Shown here: positions 57,011 through 64,000 of the stretch, piece after piece
Layout of the letters: each line of letters begins with the position of its first letter
Position numbering within the stretch: position 1 is the first letter of the stretch
Assembly: GCA_032622095.1 (NCBI GenBank)
Contig: CP136067.1
Span: 182,126,556 to 182,190,555, forward strand
Source of the DNA: Siphonodentalium dalli
Lineage: Eukaryota; Mollusca; Scaphopoda; Gadilida; Siphonodentaliidae
Length of the DNA stretch: 64,000 bases
Direction: 5' to 3'
Position numbers and translations under genes: made by a program
The notes under the pieces: model-generated
What the model was told of the DNA's origin: nothing
Databases searched by the model: none
The model's input: the letters and a program-made list of their open reading frames with translations, nothing else

Positions 57011-57636
57011 ATGGTTACCTAACTGTTATTTGCTCAGCACGAGCATCGAAGAAGCGATGGATCAGTTTACATGTTATTCGTGTTAGAGTGGGACAGTCAT
57101 TTGCCAATATAGTAATAAATTGATCTTATGCGATATGATTCGCCAAAAAAGCACATTATCTGCGCATAATAAAAGTTAATTTAGGTAGATAATCTACTTA
57201 TAATCGCCTCATTTTGAGTCGATAATGCGCTGAATATGAGAACATTTTAGTCACATTATAGACTCACAATGAGGCGAGTCTAAGCAGACTATGTGCACCC
57301 AATGATACAAATAAGCCATCACGTCAGAACAATTTAATTTGGCCAATAGCTTTATATTCAGTAATGCAAAGCTACATCCAATATTTTATGTAAATATTTA
57401 CTACATTATTCCGGACGAATTGTTATGCATAAACATTAGAGCAATGTAACTCGTTTATAACAATGACTCTGTGTTATGCCTATTTTGATATCAAATTTAT
57501 GAAAATAAATTATTTTGGCATTATCTTTGTTAAAATACCTCGGCGGACTGCTTAAGAATATGGATTTCTAAATTTGGTCTGCAGTCAAAACTGAATGCAC
57601 CTTTGAAATCGAGTAAGATAAATACATAACTTTCAG
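57011..57636. other. P450 intron sequence
   Basis: Remainder of the 961-bp intron between the two P450 exons. It holds imperfect inverted segments near 57170-57300 (GCGCATAATAAAAG, AATGAGGCGAGTC) but no supported gene. It ends in a good acceptor, CATAACTTTCAG. Confidence 0.6.
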
Positions 57637-57868
57637 GCAAATACTACAAGAAGCCACTGTCATATATTGAGGATGACCTCACATCTACGTATGGTGCCAT
57701 GTGCAAAGAAGAAGTCATTCCGGGATTCCACCTACTCCATCTTTTTGACCCAGATGACATACAATTCGTCATGCGCAATGAAGGAAAATACCCGATCAGG
57801 AGAGCATTTTTCACACTGCATCACTACCGGAAACATTACACCGACGATATACATGGACTTTTAACCAG
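57637..57868 (+). CDS. Mitochondrial-clan cytochrome P450, second coding exon
   Basis: Begins after AACTTTCAG and reads GKYYKKPLSYIEDDLTSTYG, then AMCKEEVIPGFHLLHLFDPD and DIQFVMRNEGKYPIRRAFFT, ending DDIHGLLTR at the donor AG|GTGAGC (57868/57869). This is the N-terminal beta-1 region and helix-B region of mitochondrial P450s (FDPDDI and EGKYP are typical). Exon length is 232 bp. The next expected block, with the WRRLR-type helix C motif, is not found in the window, nor are the I-helix, ExxR or haem-binding Cys. The gene is therefore broken, or continues beyond 64000 across at least 6 kb of repeats. The 3' end of this exon is the founder of the following 54-bp array. Confidence 0.85.
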
Positions 57869-58200
57869 GTGAGCATATCCCCGTTCACATTACACCGACT
57901 ATATACATGGACTTTTAAGCAGGTGAGCATATCCCTGTTTACATTAGATCGACGATATACATGGACTTTTAACCAGGTGAGCATATCCCCGATTACATTA
58001 CACCGACGATATACATGGACTTTTAACCAGGTGAGGATATCCCTGTTTACATTACACCGACGATATACATGGATTTTTAACCAGGTGAGCATATCCCCGT
58101 TTACATTACACCGACGATATGCATGGACTTTTAACCAGGTGAGCATATCCCCGTTTACATAACACCGACGATATACATGGACTTTTAACCAGGTGAGCAG
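57834..58200. repeat. 54-bp tandem repeat of exon end plus splice donor
   Basis: The unit runs CATTACACCGACGATATACA, TGGACTTTTAACCAG, then GTGAGCATATCCCCGTT. The donor GT falls at 57869, 57923, 57977, 58031, 58085, 58139 and 58193, exactly 54 bp apart each time. Each copy keeps the exonic 3' end and a consensus donor (one reads GTGAGG). In the P450 frame each junction reads through into TGA, so only splicing would keep the frame. The repeat frames called on both strands (57869-58162 plus, 57811-58146 minus) are by-products of the 54-bp period. Confidence 0.95.
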
Positions 58201-58224
58201 AAGATATAGGGTCTCGTTCGCGTC

Positions 58225-58640
58225 ACATCTAAAAATAGAATCTTTGGGGTCTAAAAATTGTTTGAGGGTAAAATTGTTTGAGGGTAAAATTGGTTGTACT
58301 AAAATATTCCCAAAATATCAAAAACCCAAAATATTTTTTCAAAACCCAAAACTTCCAAAATTTCAAAAACTTCCAAAATTTCAAAAACTTTCAAATATTT
58401 CAAAAATTTCAAAAACTTCCAAAATTTCCAGAATTTCCAAAACTTCCAAAATTTCCAAAACTTGCAAAATTTCCAAAATTTCCAAAATTTCCAAAACTTA
58501 CAAAATTTCAAAAACTCCCAAAATTTCCAAAATTTCCAAAATTTCCAAAATTTCCAAAACTTCCAAAATTTCCAAAACTCCAAAAATTTCCAAAACTTCC
58601 AAAATTTCAAAAACTTCCAAAATTTCAATATAATGAAGAT
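58225..58640. repeat. CTTCCAAAATTTC tandem array with a palindrome-core leader
   Basis: Starts CATCTAAAAATAGAATCTTT and GTTGTACTAAAATATTCCCA, identical in order to 62463-62520, then expands into about 300 bp of alternating CTTCCAAAA and TTTCCAAAA/TTTCAAAAA 9-mers. Frames in three registers and on the minus strand stay open (Lys/Phe/Gln or Trp/Lys/Phe repeats). They are low complexity, not genes. Confidence 0.9.
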
Positions 58641-58714
58641 GACGAGCAACCAATTTTCGACTGGCCTGAGGCATTACGTTATGGAATGAATAACGACAGC
58701 GGATCAGAATGCAT

Positions 58715-59230
58715 ACATATAGTACGTCACTTGGACATATTATCAGTTTATCACGTGATCACTAAATGTGGCAATCGGGTATCCACCGATGCCTGCAATA
58801 TATTATTTATAATAATTGGACTCATTGATCTCACGTAAATAATACTCTTAGTTGTTCCAATAAAATAGTTATCAAATTCGATCACCAATAGATTTGACTG
58901 TGGAATGTAATGACCTTTAACTTATTTTATCGATCTAAAGGGACACTCATTATGAATGAATGTTAACAATACGAGCGCACGAATGAAGAGCGTTGAACAT
59001 ATACGAAATTACTACACGAATGAATTGAACCTTGAAATTTATATTTCACATCTTACCAACAACAGCTACAGATATAATCATAGTATTATACTGTCTTGCA
59101 TGTACACACACTATGACATCATTAAAGGCGGACAATCCACTCACGGTGTGACAACAGATACGGACATAGGCATAGTGTTATACAGTCTTCTATGCACCCA
59201 CGCTATGACACCATTAACGTACATTGGATG
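58715..59230. repeat. Long direct repeat, first copy
   Basis: Two segments recur downstream. TAGTACGTCACTTGGACAT... to ...TTTATCGATCT (58717-58930) matches 60092-60308. GGGACACTCATTATGAATGA... to ...TCTTCTATGCACC (58940-59205) matches 60707-60967. Identity by eye is above 95 percent. The 92-aa and 85-aa frames in the two copies differ mostly by amino-acid-changing substitutions, which argues against coding. Confidence 0.9.
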
Positions 59231-59243
59231 TTAGGTCTATGAC

Positions 59244-59826
59244 TCTTGAGTATGCACCAATCAATGAGCAAATGAGCAAGAAAATGAGCAAATGAGCAAG
59301 AAAATGAGCAAATGAGCAATAAAAATGAGCAAATGAGCAAAAAAATGAGCAAATGAGCAAGAAAATGAGCAAATGAGCAATAAAAATGAGCAAATGAGCA
59401 AATAAATGAGCAAATGAGCAAGAAAATGAGCAAATGAGCAATAAAAATGAGCAAATGAGCAAATAAATGAGCAAATGAGCAATAAAAATGAGCAAATGAG
59501 CAAAAAAATGAGCAAATGAGCAATAAAAATGAGCAAATGAGCAAATAAATGAGCAAATGAGCAAAAAAATGAGCAAATGAGCAAATAAATGAGCAAATGA
59601 GCAATAAAAATGACCAAATGAGCAAAAAAATGAGCAAATGAGCAATAAAAATGAGCAAATGAGCAAAAAAATGAGCAAATGAGCAAAAAAATGAGCAAAT
59701 GAGCAAATAAATGAGCAAATGAGCAAGAAAATGAGCAAATGAGCAAATAAATGAGCAAATGAGCAAAAAAATGAGCAATAAAATGAGCAAATGAGCAATA
59801 AAAATGAGCAAATGAGCAAAAAAATG
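59244..59826. repeat. ~20-21-bp ATGAGCAA array
   Basis: Begins TTGAGTATGCACCAATCAAT, the same leader found at 62350-62380. About 28 units of AATGAGCAAATGAGCAA plus AAA, TAAA, TAAAA or GAA follow. Minus-strand frames up to 259 aa (Leu/Ile/Cys/Phe/His/Ala repeats) are artefacts of the 21-bp unit, although they could be mistaken for a multispan membrane protein. Confidence 0.95.
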
Positions 59827-60077
59827 GGCATACCTGTATGTAGGCCTACCAGTGGATGAATAGTCTGCCGGAGAAGTACTGTGTAGACAGGTCTTGTCAG
59901 TAAGAGAGTCAGACGATAAGTGAAGGCTCGGCTATTAAAACATAGTAATGCGATAGCGAACATCAAACGAGTCTGCGCACGCATATCTGTCAAAGGATAC
60001 GATGGCAGTCATTGGTCAATTTATCCCCGGTGTCAGCTCAGTACCCAATCGGGACGAAGCCGAAGGTCAACTCATTT

Positions 60078-61060
60078 TTTTTTTGCTCATTATAGTACGT
60101 CACTTGGACATTTTATCAGTTTATCACGTGATCACTAAATGTGGCAATCGGGTATCCACCGATGCCTGCAATTTATTATTTATAATAATTGGACTCATTG
60201 ATCTCACGTAAATAATACTCTTAGTTGTTCCAATAAAATAGTTATCAAATTCGATCACCAATAGATTTGACTGTGGAATATAATGACCTTTAACTTATTT
60301 ATCGATCTATGTTAGAACATGGTCTTAACAAAAAACTTGACCATAACAAAAATTACCTTACATTTATGCATGAATCTAATTAGACCATACGTAAATATTG
60401 TCAGCTTATCGTCTGATGAGCAAATCCGATGTTTATCAAAAATAGTACAACTTCCAGTTGGTAATTACTCTTACGAATGAAGAGCGTTGAACATATACGA
60501 AATTACTACACGAATGAACTGAAATTTATATTTTCACATCTTACCAACAACAGATACAGACATAGTCATAGTGTTATACTATCTTACATGTACCCATGCT
60601 ATGACATCATTCGAAGGGGCAATACACTCAAGGAGTTAAAGTGACACGAAACAAGGGACGTGATGTAATATTGGTGTTTGAATCTTAAGGAACACAAGAC
60701 ACTCTAAAGGGACACTCATTATGAATGAATGTTAACAATACAAGCGCACGAATGAAGAGCGTTGAACATATACGAAATTACTACACGAATGAATTGAACC
60801 TTGAAATTTATATTTCACATCTTACCAACAACAGCTACATGCATTATCATAGGGTTATACTGTCTTGCATATACACACGCTATGACATCATTAAAGGCGG
60901 ACAATCCACTCACGGTGTGACAACAGATACAGACATAGGCATAGTGTTATACAGTCTTCTATGTACCAATGCTATGACATAATTAAAGGGGGATAATACA
61001 CGCACGGTGTGGAATGTTAAAGTGACACGCGGTAAGGGACGTGATGTAATATTGGTGAAA
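60078..61060. repeat. Long direct repeat, second copy with extra partial unit
   Basis: Starts just after TTTTTTTTTTGCTCATTATA (the array motif reversed) and repeats 58715-59230 in two pieces. Between them (60310-60700) is a further diverged copy of the GAATGAAGAGCGTTGAACAT unit at about 60475-60690. The unit ending TAAAGTGACAC...GGGACGTGATGTAATATTGG occurs at about 60640-60680 and again at 61018-61058, so three units of roughly 250-300 bp can be counted. Confidence 0.85.
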
Positions 61061-61126
61061 CCCCCCTCCCCACTTATAGATATATAACGAAGACGAGAAT
61101 AACATGTTGATGAAGTTTATTGAAAT

Positions 61127-61696
61127 TTAATCATTGTCTGAATATTCGACCGTTAGATTTACTTCTAAGAGTTTCTTGAATTTTCTCATCGCTTCATCTG
61201 CAGCCCATTCATTATTATATCCGTGTTTGGTCAGTTTGACCATTTTCTTCATGATCATGGTATGTATGCGTGATGTTTTCAATCGATACTGGTATTCTAT
61301 TAATCGTCTATAACTTTTGAGAAACAGAGCAAACTCTGTGTCGATGGTATCCTCTTTTCCCGACATGCTCTCATCTCCCGAAATGCTCTCTTCTTCTTTC
61401 ACATCATTGGTGACGCGTTTCATCATACTTTTGAATGTGTCCATCTCGTTGACACATCGCGCAGCTTTCTTAAGACCGAATACCGTTCTACTACCGACGC
61501 CATTACCATCTTCTGAATCTGATAGCGTTCCACGTTCATCTTCATCTGAATCTAGAACCGCTTCGTCAGATTCATCGGTATCTTCTCCGAAGAGAGTTGG
61601 TTTTGTCTCGGACATAACTCCGTGTTTAATCTGTTTATGTCTTTGTAGATTGTAGTTCGTCGATAAAATAATGCCACATAAATCACACCCGTGCAT
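61127..61696 (-). CDS. C2H2 zinc-finger, acidic protein, left palindrome arm
   Basis: 189 aa from ATG at 61696 to stop at 61127. The N-terminus is one C2H2 finger (CDLCGIILSTNYNLQRH, then KQIKH). A Ser/Asp/Glu-rich stretch follows (DTDESDEAVLDSDEDERG, around residues 38-65), then a basic helical C-terminus (MIMKKMVKLTKHGYNNEW). A polyadenylation signal AATAAA lies on the minus strand at about 61106-61101. The start overlaps the upstream frame by 14 bases. Small single-finger acidic proteins accompany Maverick/Polinton elements, but this is an inference. Could bind DNA. Confidence 0.6.
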   Translation of the reverse strand: MHGCDLCGIILSTNYNLQRHKQIKHGVMSETKPTLFGEDTDESDEAVLDSDEDERGTLSDSEDGNGVGSRTVFGLKKAARCVNEMDTFKSMMKRVTNDVKEEESISGDESMSGKEDTIDTEFALFLKSYRRLIEYQYRLKTSRIHTMIMKKMVKLTKHGYNNEWAADEAMRKFKKLLEVNLTVEYSDND

Positions 61697-61877
61697 TATC
61701 GCGAATTATTGGAAGAACCATCACTCTTATAAGTAGCGATAAAAAGAGAGAATAAGGTGCGGTATACAACCGTCGCTCTAAGAGTACGTTCGTCCCGGGG
61801 CTAGGGTATAGATATTTGACCGCCGGTGATTCAATTAATGCCAATTTATCAGTATGGTACTCTATGTATTCATTCAT
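61683..61877 (-). CDS. 64-aa protein of unknown function, left arm
   Basis: Starts seven bases after the stop of the 108-aa frame and overlaps the zinc-finger frame by 14 bases. The C-terminal half is hydrophobic (LYTAPYSLFLSLLIRVMVLP), suggesting one membrane segment. An identical copy is on the right arm. No family recognised. Confidence 0.45.
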   Translation of the reverse strand: MNEYIEYHTDKLALIESPAVKYLYPSPGTNVLLERRLYTAPYSLFLSLLIRVMVLPIIRDNARV

Positions 61878-61884
61878 GATTTGG

Positions 61885-62211
61885 CTAATCGTATGACACT
61901 GCTCTTTTCATTTTCTTCTTATTATTATTAGACAAACCTCCATCAGACACTCTCTTGTTGGTTTGTTTGGACGCTTTACGTGTGTTTGTCAACTTATTTG
62001 CTGCAACTTCAGCCTTAGCCATTTCAATCGCTTGAGCGATGGGTGTCACCACGTTAATAAGTGGTTTTAGAACGTCTTCTTCACTATCACTAGTTTTAGT
62101 TTTGTCAATAAAGTATCGACCCTGATTATCTGGCATTAACTTCCCATCAACCATATCTCTGAAATGTTTTCTCCACATTTCAATATCTGCTGGAATATAC
62201 GGGATCGACAT
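61885..62211 (-). CDS. 108-aa protein of unknown function, left arm
   Basis: Begins MSIPYIPADIEMWRKHFRDM and has a WRKHFRDMVDGK segment, a middle rich in Ala, Lys and Glu (IEMAKAEVAANK), and a basic tail (NNNKKKMKRAVSYD) that could be a nuclear localisation signal. The W-x-x-H-F-x-x-M-x-x-G-K pattern resembles small proteins I associate with Maverick/Polinton elements, but I cannot confirm this without a search. It is the first gene after the palindrome core and is duplicated exactly on the other arm. Confidence 0.55.
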   Translation of the reverse strand: MSIPYIPADIEMWRKHFRDMVDGKLMPDNQGRYFIDKTKTSDSEEDVLKPLINVVTPIAQAIEMAKAEVAANKLTNTRKASKQTNKRVSDGGLSNNNKKKMKRAVSYD

Positions 62212-62369
62212 GTTTCTTCAAAATGTACAAGTCACTCTTTTTTCTGCATTTTATTTTAGAAAGTTTATCGCCTCTTATAAAAATCGATTATTGGCCATGA
62301 ATGCCAAATGCACCATGATAGTTATCGATGTCAATAATGCGTTTCGTTGAGATCTTGATTGAGTATGCA

Positions 62370-62640
62370 CCAATCAATGAGCAAATAAATGAGCAAGCAG
62401 GATGTTATGTCGCTTGGTGGCGGAGGTAGCATCACCAAATTACCCTCGGGGGACCTCATTCTGCCATCTAAAAATAGAATCTTTGGGTCTAAAATTGGTT
62501 GTACTAAAATATTCCCAAAAACCCAAAACTTCAAAAATTTCAAAAAACTTCAAAAATTTCAAAAAATTTCAAAAACTTCAAAAATTTCAAAAACTTCAAA
62601 AATTTCAAAAAACTTCAAAAATTTCAAAAACTTCAAAAAT
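62370..62640. repeat. Inner left arm: ATGAGCAA, hairpin-MITE and CTTCAAAAA modules
   Basis: In order from the outside: CAATCAATGAGCAAATAAAT, then TAGCATCACCAAATTACCCT...GGGGACCTCATTCTGC (the hairpin-MITE motif of 46.3 and 50.1 kb), CATCTAAAAATAGAATCTTT and GTTGTACTAAAATATTCCCA, then about twelve CTTCAAAAATTTCAAAAA units. The right arm (62772-63042) mirrors it. Confidence 0.9.
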
Positions 62641-62644
62641 AAGA

Positions 62645-62778
62645 CCCCGGCGGCGGCGGCGGCGGCGCCGGTATTTTACTGCGGCGGCGGTGCCTCCGCC
62701 GCCGCCGCCGGGGTCCGCCGCCGGCGGACCCCGCAGTAAAATACCGGCGGCGCCGCCGCCGCCTCCGCCGCCGGGGTC
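62645..62778. repeat. CGG-rich palindrome core
   Basis: (CGG)n runs flank two inverted copies of CCGGTATTTTACTGCGG and a central GGGTCCGCCGCCGGCGGACC. The core is very GC-rich in a strongly AT-rich window. Divergent genes begin about 430 bp to each side, so it could act as a bidirectional control region or be an element end. Confidence 0.9.
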
Positions 62779-63200
62779 TTATTTTTGAAGTTTTTGAAGT
62801 TTTTTGAAATTTTTGAAGTTTTTGAAATTTTTGAAGTTTTTGAAATTTTTTGAAATTTTTGAAGTTTTTTGAAATTTTTGAAGTTTTGGGTTTTTGGGAA
62901 TATTTTAGTACAACCAATTTTAGACCCAAAGATTCTATTTTTAGATGGCAGAATGAGGTCCCCCGAGGGTAATTTGGTGATGCTACCTCCGCCACCAAGC
63001 GACATAACATCCTGCTTGCTCATTTATTTGCTCATTGATTGGTGCATACTCAATCAAGATCTCAACGAAACGCATTATTGACATCGATAACTATCATGGT
63101 GCATTTGGCATTCATGGCCAATAATCGATTTTTATAAGAGGCGATAAACTTTCTAAAATAAAATGCAGAAAAAAGAGTGACTTGTACATTTTGAAGAAAC

Positions 63201-63527
63201 ATGTCGATCCCGTATATTCCAGCAGATATTGAAATGTGGAGAAAACATTTCAGAGATATGGTTGATGGGAAGTTAATGCCAGATAATCAGGGTCGATACT
63301 TTATTGACAAAACTAAAACTAGTGATAGTGAAGAAGACGTTCTAAAACCACTTATTAACGTGGTGACACCCATCGCTCAAGCGATTGAAATGGCTAAGGC
63401 TGAAGTTGCAGCAAATAAGTTGACAAACACACGTAAAGCGTCCAAACAAACCAACAAGAGAGTGTCTGATGGAGGTTTGTCTAATAATAATAAGAAGAAA
63501 ATGAAAAGAGCAGTGTCATACGATTAG
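63201..63527 (+). CDS. 108-aa protein of unknown function, right arm
   Basis: Identical in sequence to the left-arm protein and transcribed in the opposite direction, away from the core. The exact duplication gives no independent support for coding, but the compact order (108 aa, 64 aa, zinc finger) is kept. Confidence 0.55.
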   Translation: MSIPYIPADIEMWRKHFRDMVDGKLMPDNQGRYFIDKTKTSDSEEDVLKPLINVVTPIAQAIEMAKAEVAANKLTNTRKASKQTNKRVSDGGLSNNNKKKMKRAVSYD

Positions 63528-63534
63528 CCAAATC

Positions 63535-63729
63535 ATGAATGAATACATAGAGTACCATACTGATAAATTGGCATTAATTGAATCACCGGCGGTCAAATAT
63601 CTATACCCTAGCCCCGGGACGAACGTACTCTTAGAGCGACGGTTGTATACCGCACCTTATTCTCTCTTTTTATCGCTACTTATAAGAGTGATGGTTCTTC
63701 CAATAATTCGCGATAATGCACGGGTGTGA
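63535..63729 (+). CDS. 64-aa protein of unknown function, right arm
   Basis: Exact copy of the left-arm frame, starting seven bases after the 108-aa stop. The hydrophobic C-terminal half is unchanged. Confidence 0.45.
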   Translation: MNEYIEYHTDKLALIESPAVKYLYPSPGTNVLLERRLYTAPYSLFLSLLIRVMVLPIIRDNARV

Positions 63730-64000
63730 TTTATGTGGCATTATTTTATCGACGAACTACAATCTACAAAGACATAAACAGATTAAACACGGAGTTATGT
63801 CCGAGACAAAACCAACTCTCTTCGGAGAAGATACCGATGAATCTGACGAAGCGGTTCTAGATTCAGATGAAGATGAACGTGGAACGCTATCAGATTCAGA
63901 AGATGGTAATGGCGTCGGTAGTAGAACGGTATTCGGTCTTAAGAAAGCTGCGCGATGTGTCAACGAGATGGACACATTCAAAAGTATGATGAAACGCGTC
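63716..64000 (+). CDS. C2H2 zinc-finger, acidic protein, right arm, cut by window end
   Basis: ATG at 63716 begins the same C2H2 finger and acidic stretch as the left-arm protein. The window ends at about residue 95 of 189. Whether the rest is present beyond 64000 would show how far the palindrome extends. Confidence 0.6.
   Translation, partial: MHGCDLCGIILSTNYNLQRHKQIKHGVMSETKPTLFGEDTDESDEAVLDSDEDERGTLSDSEDGNGVGSRTVFGLKKAARCVNEMDTFKSMMKRV

Larger units (their letters stand above)
61412..64000. repeat. Giant near-perfect palindrome, truncated by the window end
   Basis: Position p on the left matches the reverse complement at 125412 minus p on the right: frame boundaries 62211/63201, 61885/63527, 61877/63535, 61683/63729, 62543/62869 and 61655/63757 all sum to 125412. 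The encoded proteins are identical on both arms, so there is no net indel and little or no substitution over at least 1.29 kb. Only the CGG-rich core differs slightly between sides. It continues past 64000. Confidence 0.97.

Noticed and set aside
57869-58162. 97-aa repeat protein (18-aa unit)
   Set aside because: By-product of the 54-bp exon/donor repeat. The minus strand is equally open.
58193-58838. Lys/Phe/Gln and Trp/Lys/Phe repeat proteins of 116-186 aa on both strands
   Set aside because: Translation of the CTTCCAAAA array in several frames at once.
59203-59993. Minus-strand frames up to 259 aa, Leu/Ile/Phe/Cys-rich, resembling a multispan membrane protein
   Set aside because: They are the ~21-bp ATGAGCAA array read in frame. 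All three overlapping frames show the same periodicity, and there is no non-repetitive domain.
58956-60982. Paired 85-92-aa frames starting MNVNNTSARMKSVEHIRNYY in both direct-repeat copies
   Set aside because: Differences between copies are mainly amino-acid changing, and no domain is seen. They are duplicated DNA, not clearly a gene.

Overview
This is eukaryotic, AT-rich, repeat-dense invertebrate DNA with no bacterial-style gene organisation. A mollusc, probably a gastropod, is my best guess. The reasons are a mitochondrial-clan cytochrome P450 fragment resembling molluscan CYP10, GGAC/GACA-bearing dispersed repeats of a kind familiar from gastropod genomes, a tRNA-derived SINE, 5S rRNA-derived repeats and very many MITE-like hairpins. 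The species is not identifiable from the sequence alone.

Layout. 0-6.1 kb: a short tandem array, then a 5.3 kb foldback element (754-6064) whose arms carry remnants of a transposase-like gene around a 42-bp minisatellite. 6.3-10.9 kb: a dispersed GGAC repeat, three related palindromic MITEs, a cluster of adjacent and nested terminal-inverted-repeat (TIR) elements, and the first 'double-hairpin' element. 11-18.8 kb: scattered MITEs, a foldback made of tandem repeats, microsatellites and a tRNA-SINE inside a degenerate 135-bp array. 19.5-26.35 kb: a LINE 3' fragment, then a decayed LINE split by a second LINE. 28-29.5 kb: a dead THAP plus DDE_Tnp_4 transposase with a MITE inside it. 30.9-35.7 kb: a polyA-tailed retroposed insert and a second large foldback. 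36.8-39.7 kb: a decayed THAP/P-element-like transposase with a recognisable intron. 39.7-49.4 kb: more hairpin elements, a 17/51-bp higher-order minisatellite, and CT-rich repeats derived from 5S rRNA. 50.4-55.8 kb: a third large foldback and another double-hairpin element.

56.4-58.2 kb holds the only fragment of a likely host gene: two coding exons of a mitochondrial P450. The 3' end of the second exon, with its splice donor, is tandemly repeated seven times at exactly 54 bp. From 58.2 kb to the window end the DNA is a composite of tandem arrays, direct repeats and a near-perfect palindrome (axis near 62706, at least 1.29 kb per arm, running off the window). Each palindrome arm carries the same tightly packed small genes transcribed away from a CGG-rich core. 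The gene packing and a C2H2/acidic protein suggest a Maverick/Polinton-like element, but no polymerase, integrase or capsid gene is visible.

The strongest candidates for something undescribed are: (1) a 69-bp self-complementary module that occurs as inverted pairs inside four TIR families that look unrelated; (2) the gene-bearing palindrome, whose core shares sequence with hairpin MITEs at 46.3 and 50.1 kb and with arrays at 58-60 kb; and (3) the exon-end/splice-donor minisatellite in the P450. Statements about similarity come from reading by eye; no database search or alignment program was run.
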